DNA of 16,143 nt from the NCBI GenBank assembly GCA_013365325.1, contig JABVXV010000676.1:1-16143 (forward strand). Direction: 5' to 3'. Made by a program: the position numbers and the translations under genes. The notes below the pieces were generated by a model, which worked only from the letters and a program-made list of their open reading frames with translations, did not search any database and was not told the DNA's origin. Source of the DNA: Dipetalonema caudispina (Eukaryota; Nematoda; Chromadorea; Rhabditida; Onchocercidae). Positions 1-10,124 of this stretch are shown piece by piece. Numbering within the stretch: position 1 is the stretch's first letter; each line of letters begins with the position of its first letter.

Positions 1-149
1 GTTAATAATCTCATCTCAGATAAAAATGAGTGTAAGTTAAAGGATTTATGTTAACAATGGAATGAATCGGTTCAAACATTAATTAATTTAATTATAAGAG
101 ATATATTATTCCATCCTTCGCTAAGGTTATTCGAATAACTTTCGCTACA
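1..149 (-). mobile_element. LTR 5' end, truncated by the window edge
   Basis: Read on the minus strand, positions 149 down to about 1 match the first ~145 bp of the complete LTR at 10770-11340, with roughly 85-90% identity by eye. Similarity starts abruptly at the terminal TGT (TGTAGCGAAAG here, TGTCGCGAAAG in the other copy) and stops being comparable only because the window ends. Shared stretches include the GTTATTCGAATAA core, a TATCTCTTATAA segment and the sequence preceding GATGAGATTATT. The bases next to the terminus, CAAGT at 150-154, would be one copy of the target-site duplication, but the partner lies outside the window. It could be a solo LTR or one end of a full retrotransposon. 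No coding sequence of the element is inside the window. Confidence 0.8.
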
Positions 150-254
150 CAAGTATTTCAATTTAATGTGTCGAAACTGTGCAGAAGTTTTTGAAGGAAA
201 TCTGCTTATTTAAATTTGCGATGATATTATTTTATAAGTAGTCGTTTGGGAAAT

Positions 255-574
255 ATGTTTCTTTCAGCTAGACAAGCTATTTCTTTATGGCGATATTTGG
301 ATCCTTTGGGTGGTGATAGGAAGTTGATAGGATTAAACAACGCTTTAGAAAACAACGAACGCATTCCTGATTCTGGTAAGCTTTGTTGATTTTTCAAAGA
401 AAATTCACGTTTTAAATAGATATACATATTTAAGTCTAAGTTCAAAAAAGAACTAAGTTGGGTTTATTTGCAGCACAGTTCAAGGCAGATATGCAAGCTG
501 GGAAAATTTACCTGCAGAATAATGGCAATACATTTTATTTGGGCGGCACGATAGTATACAGGAGTTCTAATTGA
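255..574 (+). CDS. Unrecognised 73-residue protein, two exons
   Basis: Two exons join in phase: 255-375 (40 codons plus one base) and 474-574 (ending TGA). The 98-base intron has a consensus donor (G|GTAAGC) and a good acceptor (TTTATTTGCAG). The product starts MFLSARQAISLWRYLDPLGG and ends LGGTIVYRSSN. I do not recognise the family. The first 16 residues contain R, S and hydrophobic residues and no acidic residue, which would suit a mitochondrial presequence, but this is only inference. There is no obvious membrane helix. The start is uncertain: ATG 255 is the first Met after an in-frame TGA at 222, yet a strong acceptor (TTTCTTTCAG, ending at 268) lies just after it. The true gene might therefore begin with an upstream exon, and residues 1-5 might be intronic. 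It precedes the carrier gene on the same strand by 680 bp, so a shared operon is possible but unproven. Confidence 0.6.
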
Positions 575-1254
575 CCCATATCTGTTGTTTTATTATTTCA
601 TTTCAAGGATGGTAAATTTCCTTATTTATGTTTGGTTGTTCACTTCGATAAACTATGTATTATAGTACATCTCTGTTTTGTGATGAAGAATGACAGAGGT
701 TGCTATTTATTTGTCAACTTTTGTTGTTGTTGCTGTTATTTTTTGATTATTTGTATTTATTTCTCTAATTTTTCATTTTTTTCCTCACATTTTAACATCA
801 ATTTCTTGCATAAATTTGTTGAATTTCCCTTCTTACCTACTGTGAAAAACTGCAAATTTTTTGAATTTAAGTTGACGTGTGCAAAATATTCATTCCCAAC
901 AAGTTGCAGATTCTCCTTCTTCTAATTCCAGTTGGTTTGCATAAGATCACAGTAATAAAACTATGCTATCCTGTTTTTTTTTTCAATATTGTTTTCAAAT
1001 AAATATGATTAATTATGTCGTTCATCATTAATTTACTGCAAAATACAGAAAACATAATGTTTTAAGAATTCTTTGTTTGCTGATCTTCTCCGCTTGTTGA
1101 ACATAAGATATACGTGGAACACGAAGAAGTGTTGGACCTTTAAGTTACACTTATTCTGAATTGATTTATATTGTCTTATCAATACAATTCAAACTTTTCA
1201 ACTATTCCAGGTGATAATTAGCTTGTTGGATGTAATTCTTGGTAAAAATTTTGG
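575..1254 (+). other. Intergenic: 3' flank of small gene and 5' flank of carrier
   Basis: This stretch is T-rich, with low-complexity runs at 720-800 and 975-985. The only ORF (632-925) is a translation of T-rich DNA without coding character. An AATAAA at 954-959 could be a poly(A) signal for the upstream small gene, although it lies about 380 bases after its stop. A possible splice acceptor for the carrier mRNA is listed separately. No other gene is seen. Confidence 0.5.
1201..1210 (+). promoter_or_regulatory. Possible trans-splice acceptor upstream of the carrier
   Basis: ACTATTCCAG follows a T-rich stretch (CAAACTTTTC) and lies 44 bases before the carrier start codon at 1255. No upstream donor or coding exon is evident, so it could receive a spliced leader. 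It is weaker than the site before PEPCK. Confidence 0.35.
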
Positions 1255-4148
1255 ATGGAACATGATGAGAAAATATACTCTTGTGACACAACGTCACTTT
1301 TTCAGCAGATGATAGCTGCTTCGTCTGGTGCTATCATAACTTCGCTGTTAAGTCAGTTTTTTCACTTTTAAATCATTATTTGTTATGAGAAGCTAACTTC
1401 AGAAATTTACGTAGAATTTTCATTATCATACAATTTTTCTTTGGATATAGGTTTATCCCGTGATATATTTCTATATACAATTGCTATGGAATGCAAGTTA
1501 AGCGTTTAGGCAAACGAAAAATTAATAAGGAAAATGCACCGGTAATTTAATTGATGAATGATGACCTTTATAAAACCATTTAAAAAAAGAATTCTGAGTT
1601 CATTACATCGATCGGTGCTTTGATCCTGCCCTATTCTAACTCGATTTTATCCATATTTGTTGATCCTAGCATATGTTTTGGTTCTAATCCTTTCTCCTTC
1701 ACCATCTTCAGTCTTGCATACCTGGCACACTTTAAACTTATAAGATGTGAAGAAGGTTTATATTTTCTTTAATTTTATTGTCTCCTTTTAAAATAATTGG
1801 TCGTTTCTTTGAAATCCTTTCGCAAATTTTTTTCCTTCCGTTTCATTCAATTAAATTTTAGTTCATTTCAGTGACGCCAATGGATGTTGTGAAAATACGG
1901 CTGCAGCAACAAGCGCATCCTTTTGTTAAAGGTACTTGCTTCTTGTACTCCAATGGTTTGATGGACCATTTGTGTACAGCTTGTGCTGATGTAAATTCTA
2001 AAGAACCGTGTGAATGGTTTGCAAGACCAGGGAATTTTACAGGAACAACGGTAACATTCGTTCTATCTAACAAACTTTGAAATTTTGACGGAGGCTTGTG
2101 TTGACTTTCACATCTACTGCAATAACTTCATGTAAGTCAATAAAATATTAGAACCCCTTCAGGAATGTCGAATTTTCAGGATGCGTTGTTCAAAATTGCG
2201 AGGACGGAAGGAATCCGTTCACTGTGGAGCGGGCTTTCTCCAACACTGTAAGAAAATGGATTTTTTTTATTACTCATTAATTAATTCTGGTCAGTAGAGG
2301 AAAAATTTTACAATATTTGTAAATCAATAATAAATAATATTCAAATCGAGTGTTCCTAGAATAATGGCTATACCCGCGACAGTACTTTACTATGCAATTT
2401 ACGATAATGTATTGTGCTGGTTGAGAGAAAAATATGATCAGAAATCTTACTGGATTCCCCTGGTTGCTGGATCAACTGCCCGTCTGGTTGCCCTGACCAT
2501 TGTTTCGCCAATGGAATTGATGAGAACAAAAATGCAGAGTGAACGACTCACATATAAAGGTACAATATTTAGATTCAGAATATTGAAACCAGAATCTGAC
2601 GAAGCAAATTTCCAGAAGTGTTTTTAAAATTCACCAATCGTTTGCATTTAATTTCATGGGTGTTACATGTGTGCAAATTTAGAAGATGTTGAAGATAATT
2701 ATGACTATAGGACTTTAAAAATGTTAATTGATCATAAGTCGATAGAACAGGGAAGTTCTGATTTTCTGAGATTATAAGTAGATTTTTTTCTTGTACTGAT
2801 TTGAATAATATGTATATTACCATATTATTATCTAGCATGCAAACTAATATGGTCTTTACTTAAGAAAGTTTAGACAGTTTTATTTTTTGCTGTTAAAGCT
2901 GATGTTTAAGTTTAAAGCGTTCTGAAGCTCAGAATATTTTCAGCATGAAAAGTCGCTGTAAATATTAATTGCTTTATATATCCATAGTTTGCTTTGCTTT
3001 CAGATATCGGATTAGCTTTTCAGCGGTCGAAAGCAGCTGAAGGATGGATCAGTTTGTGGCGTGGTTGGAGTCCCTCGTTAATGCGCGATATGCCGTTTTC
3101 CGGTTTGTGCTGTTGCGTTTAATTTAAATTCTATATTCTTTGTATTATTGGAGAATTATTAATGCGAGTGTTTCACTTAACAAAGCAAATTGTAGCTGTA
3201 TACTGGACAGGATACGAATATTTGAAAGCGAACGCTTTGCAAAGGTTAAATCAACGGGAAACAAATTTTCTGATCAGTTTTGTGTGTGGTGCAATGGCTG
3301 GTTCATTGGCAGCATTTGTAACAACTCCGTTTGACGTCGTTAAAACTCATCGTCAAATTACCTTAGGAAAGGTTGTAGCTTATCCATTTCCTTCTTCTTT
3401 TTCTTTTATTTATTTTTGTCAAGTTTTAACAGAACCTGTTCTGTGCTTTCCCTTGTAGGATGAGATTTAAGGCAGTTAGGTAGAGTTAATCAGTACACAT
3501 AAGATGTATATGTGAGAAGTCGAGACTAAAATACTGAAAATCTAATCCGTAAGTGAATTAGACGAATTGCTTTGATGATTGACATTTTTTATTTCATGTT
3601 GCGTATGATATTTCCGACGTTTAGGCAAGATACCAAAGAGAAAATTATGGTAATGTCGGCAGCTTCTTTTGTAGCTGCAGTTGCATACAGTTGCGAGAAT
3701 GATGAAACCAGCTGTTTGCAATAAATTGATGTCTCTAATTATTATAGACACAAAATATAAAGCAGATAAAGGGACAGAGTAGTGGAAGTATGAAAATGAC
3801 AGGAAACTGTGGCTGTAATACGGTTATCACGGAAAAACGCGACATGGAGATTCGGTCAAAGCACTCGTTTGGTGTTATGAAAGAACTTTATGAAAAGAAG
3901 GGATTCAGAGCTTTGTTTGCGGGTAATTTATGGCCATTTGCTTTTTAGAATAAAGTATACTTATCAAAGTTTTCCGAAACGCAACAAAAGACATAAATTT
4001 TTGAGGCTTTACTTATTCTTTTTTTATTTACTTTTCGCTTATTGCAGGTGTGGTACCACGTGTAACAAAGGTTTCGCTTGCTTGTGCTGTGATGATAGGC
4101 AGCTATGAGTATTGCAAATTATTCTTTAAAAAAGTAAACAATTTTTAA
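1255..4148 (+). CDS. SLC25A39/40: Mitochondrial carrier, SLC25A39/SLC25A40 type (glutathione importer)
   Basis: Eight exons: 1255-1351, 1872-2050, 2180-2247, 2360-2559, 3004-3102, 3196-3371, 3748-3922 and 4048-4148. All introns are GT-AG and all phases agree, giving 364 residues against about 340-360 in vertebrate relatives. All three carrier signatures are intact: P35-x-D37-x-x-K40, P165-x-E167-x-x-R170 and P259-x-D261-x-x-K264. Family-specific stretches are SNGLMDHLC (59-67), SLWSGL (106-111), [20 protein letters not shown] (155-174), SLWRGW (198-203) and RDMPFSAVYW (209-218). SLC25A39/40 import glutathione across the inner mitochondrial membrane. The first matrix loop carries C55, C67, C70 and C79, matching the cysteine-rich loop reported to sense Fe-S and glutathione status in SLC25A39. 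The third matrix loop (about 274-313) is long and contains C294-G-C296. ATG 1255 follows an in-frame TAA and reads uninterrupted into the conserved QQM segment at 17-19. The gene is convergent with PEPCK. Confidence 0.96.
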
Positions 4149-4748
4149 TTATGCTGTTTTTGTTGATTCCTCATTGACTTTTTATCTCCGATATTTAGTT
4201 TTACGCCAGTTTGTACAAAGTAATGATCCTATTCTTGTTTAGTATAGGTTATCTAATTTAATACTGATGGTAAACTCAGGCATGTTATTGTTTCGTTCTA
4301 CCGATGATTTATCGTTTTGGAGCAATATTAAATTGGATTTATTATGTTACTTTTTTTTACAAAAGGCTTTTGTTTGCTCTCAAGTTTTTCGCCAAATATT
4401 TTGGTACATGCTTTATATTATTCCAACTATTTTATATAGACATTATATAAATATCAATTACTTTCCCTCATTCTGACTGCTACGATGAAATAAGTAGAAA
4501 TGGAAGATCAAAACTTCACAGTGTCACTTACCAATGAGCTGGAAAAAGAGTAGCAAAGAGCATCTACAACAAATGGATTCGAAAACTCACGACGGGATTG
4601 TTTTGCAAAAATTTCTAGACAAGATTTAAACTCAATCCGTGATCTGAAATCATATAAAGGTATGATCTAGATCAACAATACATCCTCTATATTACTGTGA
4701 CCGGTAGAGAAATGATTAGGAAGCCGTTCGGACCAATTTCCCATATCT
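4149..4748. other. Convergent intergenic gap, first part
   Basis: This is AT-rich from 4149 to about 4480, with no canonical AATAAA close behind the carrier stop. From about 4500 the composition becomes more balanced. At 4554-4659 an open frame of 35 codons (beginning QRASTTNGF, ending LKSYK) abuts a consensus donor (AAAG|GTATGA) in the phase that fits the ORF at 4749-5051. It is closed upstream by an in-frame TAG at 4551-4553. Before that TAG the same frame is open from an ATG at 4500. See the next entry. Confidence 0.4.
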
Positions 4749-5051
4749 ATGGTTTCCAGTAACTACAGCAGGTGGAATTATTTGTTTCCAGGATGCCAGC
4801 AAAATAGGAAGGAAAAATCTGTATTCAACATAGTAGCAACTATTAACATTTTCAAAGAAATAGGTAGTAAAAATTACATCAGAGGGGATCTCGAACAAAT
4901 TCATGAACATGGAACAATCAATTTAAGCGAATGCTTAAACATGATAACTCTGATAAAAAGTCATTCAGCCGATTACCCCTTCTTAGAAACTTCACTGATG
5001 ATTCTACTTACAGCAATAACTTACGGATGTCTAGAAAAGTTAATTGTATGA
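4749..5051 (+). CDS. Candidate small gene or gene remnant, unrecognised
   Basis: This 100-codon ORF starts with ATG at 4749 (MVSSNYSRWNY) and ends at TGA 5049-5051. It has mixed, non-repetitive composition, unlike the T-rich ORFs elsewhere. Two readings are possible. It may be a single-exon gene. Alternatively, the codons from 4792 on may be a second exon: the acceptor TTTGTTTCCAG ends at 4791, and joining it to the donor after 4659 preserves the frame, giving LKSYK-G-CQQNRKEK across the junction. The spliced reading meets an in-frame TAG at 4551, with no Met between it and the donor, which suggests a decayed gene or a missing first exon. The C-terminal half is helical-looking (LNMITLIKSH, LMILLTAITY). 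I recognise no family. The stop lies 100 bases from the PEPCK stop on the other strand, so 3' ends would overlap or nearly so. Chance ORF remains possible. Confidence 0.33.
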   Translation: MVSSNYSRWNYLFPGCQQNRKEKSVFNIVATINIFKEIGSKNYIRGDLEQIHEHGTINLSECLNMITLIKSHSADYPFLETSLMILLTAITYGCLEKLIV

Positions 5052-5150
5052 ACCTAGCAAATTATAATGACAAAATAGAAATGTTTCAAGTTTTAAAAGT
5101 TACTGAGGACATTTAAAGGAAAGAAGTTCTTGATACTACTGTTCTTGAGG

Positions 5151-8100
5151 TTATGGCATAGCTTTGATTCTTGCTGTTTGTTCTTCAAGCTCCTTTGCGA
5201 TTTCAGGAGGGAGATCTGAGCCAACCTAAAAAGAAAAAAAAAGTAAATTCCATTAGAACTGAAACCACTCATCGTGATAGTTCCAATTACACAAGACTTG
5301 AGAAAGGTGACCAACCTGTTGCTCGAAGAAACGTTTGGTTTCTTCCATGTCCTCTACCCAGTACTTTTTCGGCAGAGACATCAATTCAGCCCAGTTAATG
5401 TTTGGAAGACCATTGAGATTGATTGTACCTAAACTTATCATTTTTTCTTGAAAGAAAAACTTTACATAAGCTTTCATAAATTCCAATCTACTCACGATAT
5501 CACCAAAGTCGCATTCTTCATATCTCATTTATTTTGTTAATTTATTACCATCTTTTGGTATATAACCAATTGGTGACTCGAAGGCAATACTATCATCACC
5601 ATCACATCGTCTTAGGATCCAGTCCAAAACACGGATGTTTTCACCATAACCAGGCCACAAAAATTTGCCATCTGCAGTTGTACGGAACCAATTGACGTGG
5701 AAGATTTTCGGTACCTTTAACAAATCAAAATACATTCCTTTCTAGACATTTTGATTCAGAGCGATCCATTCGTTGAACAATTCATAGTAAGGCACTATGC
5801 TAGATCGTTACCAAAATAATGATATATACTAACAGTGTAATTTTAAACAAATAATAAATCAGAAAATAATAATAACGAAGAAGCTTAATAAACTTTATGT
5901 GGAGGCTGTCCAAGCTTCATCCAGTGACGCATGTAACGTCCAAAATTGTAACCCATGAATGGTCGCATAGCCATTGGATCATGCATAATTTGTTTACCTA
6001 AACTAATGCAGATAATTCAAGTTTAGTTGACAATAAAGAGACTTTTAATGGCAATATATTTAAAATATTTCGAATGACTGTCATTTTCAGAATCATTCCG
6101 ATACATAAAATTTGTAGATAGACGACTAAATAGATTGGTTTAAAATATTTATGCATTACCTGAGAATTCAGCAGCTGCAGTAGCTTCTGATTTCACGCAT
6201 GCACCCACAAAGATACCATGCACCCAGTTGCGTGACTCAAATACAAGTGGCACACCTTCAGGCCTTAAAATAATTAGTATCTATAGTGATATTAATGACA
6301 TTTAAGGAATTAACGCCCCCTCCTTCTTCTCTTTGCTCTTTCTGTTCTTAGTTAATTTCTCTCAATTTATCGCCATCCTATTTAATGCTCAAAGAAACAT
6401 GGGAAATATTTCAGGGATTTACCCACAAATATTAACTAAATATCAAAGAATATTGTTATTATCACTTAAACTAAACATAACAAACCTTCGACCTCCAAAA
6501 ATGATTGCATCAATCGGCACACCCTCAGGTTTTTCCCAATCTGGATGGATGATTGGACATTGACCTGCAGGTGCAGTGAATCGTGAATTTGGATGAGCTG
6601 CTTTCGTCGAATCTCCAAGATGCCATGGTTTTCCTAGCCAGTCAATCATGTCAACATTCTAAAATTTTTCATTTCATTACAATCTTTTGTAATCATAAGT
6701 TAGACGAAAAACAAACTGCTAGCTATGAATACGTAAGATAAGTTGAACAATCTTTCTACCTTAAACGATAAACTATACCAAGTAGAGAAACTGAGTGGAA
6801 CTTACGGGATTTTTCAGTTCTTTCTCAAGTCCTTCCCAGAAATATTCACCATCAGCGGTTTCGGCAACATTAGTGAAGATCGAATTTTCCTGGAAACTCG
6901 CCATTGCCATAGGATTTGTTTTATGAGATGTTCCAGGCGCTACGCCAAAGAAACCAGCTTCCGGATTTATAGCATATAAACGACCATCAGCACCAAATTT
7001 CATCCAAGCAATATCATCTCCTAAAATGGAAAATCAACCAATTAGCACATATATCTTTTTCAAATTTCATTATATTTTTCAAATTTGATACATATCATGC
7101 TTAATTGTAAACTTACCGACAACACGTATTTTCCATCCAGGAACAGCTGGCTCAAGCATTGCCAAATTTGTTTTACCACATGCAGATGGGAATGCTGCAC
7201 AAACAAAACGTTCTTCTCCTTGTGGACTGGTGATACCCATAATCTACAATTATCTCATACTTTTTTTTTTAAAGAAAAAATTATCTTCTACTTTACTGGA
7301 TTAAATAATGAGAAAAGTAATTTATAATCGTCTTAATTTGAGAGGATAAGAGAAAAAAAATAAGGGAACAGATGGGATTATTGTTGTTTTAATTTAGCTT
7401 AAAAATAACAACATTAATATACCAGCATATGTTCAGCCATCCAACCTTCATCATAACCAATATTCATGGCAATTCGAAGAGCGAAACATTTTTTGCCTAA
7501 AAGTGAATTACCACCATATCCGGAACCAAATGACCAGATCTCACGTTGTGCAGGACGATGCGCAATGATTGTTTTTTCCGGATTGCATGGCCAATTGTTA
7601 ATAACCTTAGCTGAAATTTGAAATTTAATGAAATACATCAATGGTAATAGATGATTGAGTATGATGATTGAGTGATGGGAAAAATTTACTGAGAACAGGA
7701 CGTGGTTGTCCAACTGAATGGATACAACGCACAAATTCTCCATCTGATTTCTGCAATTCATTCAAGACACGTTCGCCCATTCGAGTCATAATTTTCATGC
7801 ACAATACAACATAGCTGAAAAAAGAATGATGAATAAAATGAAACCATTTTTTTTTTTTTTTTTTTTTTTGGCTGTTTAATTTATCCAAAAAAAAAAAATT
7901 CCTACACTGAGTCAGTAAGTTCAATTCCAATTTTAGAAAGTGGACCACCAACAGGACCCATTGAAAAGGGCACAACATACATTGTACGACCTGAAAAATA
8001 TTAGCATTTTTCTATATAACACTTATTTATAAGATAGAATATGAATAGAAAGAAATAGATAAATTGTTGGAAAATTAATAAAACATTTTTTGTACCAGTC

Positions 8101-8723
8101 ATGCAACCCGGAAAACGATCATCCAATTCATTGCCAAATTGTTCCGGTGACATCCATTGACCCATGATTGATTTTACTCCTTCCGGTGTATGACAAACCG
8201 AATCGTATTTTTCAGGTGTAATCATCCATGTCTTCGATTCAACACGAGCAACATCACGTGGATCGGTACGGCAAAGGTAGTTGTTTTTGTATGCCTTCAA
8301 TGGTGTCAAAACACCTGTTTCTAGACATTCACCAATCAGTTCTTTATATTCTGTTTCAGAACCATCACAAATATAAATTGCACGAGGTGTTAACAGATCA
8401 GCCTTTTCGGCAACGAACAATTGAACTTTTTGTGGTAAACCATCAAACTGTCCTTTGATAATGGGCATTTTATTTAATTGATGAGTGACCACTTCAGTAA
8501 CTTTCTGAAATAGAAAAATTTTTAATAGCTTTTTTAGTTGATAAAAGTATATGGAAATAAATGTTCTTTTTTTTTTTCTTCTTTTTGAATATTAAAAGAA
8601 AAACCGGAAAATTGTGAAATATAAAATAAACAATTTCTAAAGTGCAAGAATTAAAGAGAAAAAAAAAAAAGTACCTACCATTTTTGATGCATCTTGAAGT
8701 ACGGCAAGTGAACGAGACGACAT
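5151..8723 (-). CDS. pck: Phosphoenolpyruvate carboxykinase (GTP)
   Basis: Thirteen exons, read 8723-8679, 8504-8096, 7990-7906, 7814-7690, 7610-7423, 7243-7117, 7020-6806, 6658-6486, 6263-6160, 5997-5894, 5714-5549, 5428-5316 and 5225-5151, join in consistent phases into 642 residues, a normal length. Introns are 79-222 bases, all GT-AG. The enzyme interconverts oxaloacetate plus GTP with phosphoenolpyruvate plus CO2 plus GDP. Visible motifs are [12 protein letters not shown] (95-106, substrate arginine R102 by homology), the loop [14 protein letters not shown] (250-263), the P-loop FPSACGKTN (302-310) and GDDIAWMKF (327-335). Mn ligands by alignment are K262, H282 and D329. Further motifs are FGGRRPEGVP (452-461) and the lid [12 protein letters not shown] (481-492). 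All catalytic residues I can place are present. The N-terminus ([15 protein letters not shown]) has no clear targeting signal, so a cytosolic enzyme is likely. In parasitic nematodes this enzyme is known to work mainly towards CO2 fixation; that direction here is inference. Confidence 0.98.
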
Positions 8724-8743
8724 GTCTTTTCTTTTTTTTTTTT

Positions 8744-8755
8744 CTGGAAAAAACA
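8744..8755 (-). promoter_or_regulatory. Spliced-leader acceptor before PEPCK
   Basis: On the minus strand TGTTTTTTCCAG ends 20 bases before the PEPCK ATG (8723-8721), and the short leader between them is A-rich. This matches the nematode acceptor consensus, and no upstream coding exon is visible, so trans-splicing of a spliced leader is the simplest reading. It also supports ATG 8723 as the start, because codons further upstream in the same frame would fall in intron-like or microsatellite DNA. Confidence 0.65.
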
Positions 8756-8801
8756 CTTTTACAAGAAATGGAACTACAAACAAAATTTTAGGCGAGAAAA
8801 G

Positions 8802-8838
<37 letters not shown>
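8802..8838. repeat. TC/GA microsatellite
   Basis: A run of CT dinucleotides with one interruption (TTT near 8825) lies about 80-115 bases upstream of the PEPCK ATG, just beyond the trans-splice acceptor. GA/CT tracts can bind GAGA-type factors near animal promoters, but nothing here shows function. Confidence 0.9.
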
Positions 8839-9647
8839 GAGAAAAACGAAAAGAGCATATTATAGAAGACGATTATCAGAAGTTCGTCATGCATCCAATA
8901 ATTAAATTTGCTCAATGATTCAGCCAAGCCATATTATGATTTAAAGCTCTCTTCTTCTTTTTTTTTTTCTTTCAATAAAACAAAATAATGTCACGAAATT
9001 TAATTCCAAAATTTTCCACTCTTCTTGATGATAAAATAATTGGCGCATTCTTTAACGTTAATTTCAATAATATTCTGTATCAATGATGCAATTTTACAAC
9101 ATTTTCATATATGCAATATTTTAATTTCATTCACTAAATTTACCTATCTCTTTTAATTTCGAATTTTAACATTGTTACAAAATCTCAATTTAATTTAGAA
9201 ATAAATTAATTATCCACTAATCTGTTCTAATCAAATTTCCATACTTATGCTATTTTCAATACTCTTTTTTATTTCTTTCCTCATTTTCATATCATAAATC
9301 AATCAACAAAATACATTGTTCTTTTTTTTGGAGAAATTTGTTAATTCATGATAATTGTTATTCAAAAAATATCGTTATAGAAAACAATAATTGATAAATA
9401 ATTCGCATAAATTAATTTCAATCAATCTTTTTTTTTTTTCTTTTTGGCAAAATTTTTCATTTTAAAAGTTTCAATTTCAAATAATTTCTTTTTTTTTTTT
9501 TCCCTTCAAAAATGATCCTAAAAACAAAAACATAATAATATGTAAAAGAATTCAACAATGTTGAAGAAGAAACAAACATTCATTCAAAAACATTTCTACA
9601 CTTTATTCTCCACTTATCCCGATTTTCTCTATCCTCTACTATCACAC

Positions 9648-9686
9648 CCCGCTTCATCCCGCTATTCTACCCCGCTCTACCCTCCA
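9648..9686 (+). repeat. CCCGCTCTA-type degenerate repeat, block 1
   Basis: Short degenerate units around CCCGCTTCATC, CCCGCTATTCTA and CCCCGCTCTAC follow one another. They are locally GC-richer than the surroundings. The same unit type recurs at 9962-10077, just before the second copy of the duplicated block. Confidence 0.6.
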
Positions 9687-9698
9687 ACGAATGGAACA

Positions 9699-9958
9699 AT
9701 AACAGCATTGAAATAAGAAGAGAATGAATGATAAATAAACGAATCCATCATTTATGATCGATTTCACATACCCATCACTTATTCGTTCGCTCGCTCGCTC
9801 GCTTGCTCTTACATCTTTTGCACTTTGCACATTTTGCACTTTAATCGATATAAGACAACATATTTATCATTTGAATGGGATATGTATGCACAATACAACA
9901 TGTATTATGCACGTTGTAAGTTCATCGCACTCTCAATATGTTTTTTTTTTTTTGTAAT
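9699..9958 (+). repeat. Duplicated block, copy 1
   Basis: It begins ATAACAGCATT and ends TCTCAATATG-poly(T)-GTAAT, and is repeated at 10125-10362. Shared stretches include ATGATCGATTTCACATACCC, TTGCACTTTGCACA, CACTTTAATCGATAT and GAATGGGATATGTATGCACA. Within it are tandem CGCT units (TTCGCTCGCTCGCTCGCT, 9782-9799) and repeated TTTTGCACTTTGCAC words. No ORF is conserved between copies, so it looks non-coding. Confidence 0.85.
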
Positions 9959-9961
9959 ATT

Positions 9962-10077
9962 CCCGTTCCGTCCCGCTTTATCTTACCGCTCTACCCCGCT
10001 CTATTCTACTTTGTTTCCCGATACTCTATCCTACTCTATGCTGCTATTTCATCCCGTTGTTCTACTCCATTCTATCC
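9962..10077 (+). repeat. CCCGCTCTA-type degenerate repeat, block 2
   Basis: This is a longer block of the unit type seen at 9648-9686: CCCGTTCCGT, CCCGCTTTATC, ACCGCTCTACC, CCGCTCTATTCTAC and then increasingly diverged TACTCTATCC/TACTCCATTC words. It fills the space between the two copies of the duplicated block, suggesting the whole repeat-plus-block unit was duplicated in tandem. Confidence 0.65.
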
Positions 10078-10124
10078 TTGAACTATGATGAACTCACAAA
10101 ATGAAAAAAATGATACGATGCGTG

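Larger units (their letters stand above)
8756..9698. other. AT-rich 5' flank of PEPCK
   Basis: This presumably contains the PEPCK promoter. It has a TC microsatellite (listed separately) and several poly-T runs (8957-8969, 9428-9440, 9488-9501). From about 9600 it shifts to pyrimidine-rich DNA with CCCGCTCTA-like units. No gene is supported: the ORF at 8637-8927 on the minus strand translates the microsatellite into RERERE. Confidence 0.5.

Noticed and set aside
227..445. Minus-strand 72-codon ORF
   Set aside because: It is the antisense shadow of the first exon of the small plus-strand gene, whose splice sites fit.
632..925. 97-codon ORF on the plus strand between the small gene and the carrier
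   Set aside because: It is a translation of T-rich, low-complexity DNA (runs of Cys, Phe, Tyr) with no splice or start support.
1294..1304. Acceptor ACTTTTTCAG as the start of the first conserved carrier exon, with an upstream exon elsewhere
   Set aside because: The frame is already open from ATG 1255 straight into the conserved QQM segment, giving a family-like N-terminus without an additional exon. The acceptor may still be used in a minor isoform.
8637..8927. Minus-strand ORF extending PEPCK upstream to include an RERERE tract
   Set aside because: The tract is the TC microsatellite, and a strong acceptor lies 20 bases before ATG 8723; extra codons would be intronic or non-transcribed.
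9654..9839. Minus-strand ORF with repeated RASE units
   Set aside because: It is the reverse translation of the CGCT tandem repeat in the duplicated block, and the frame is not kept in the second copy.
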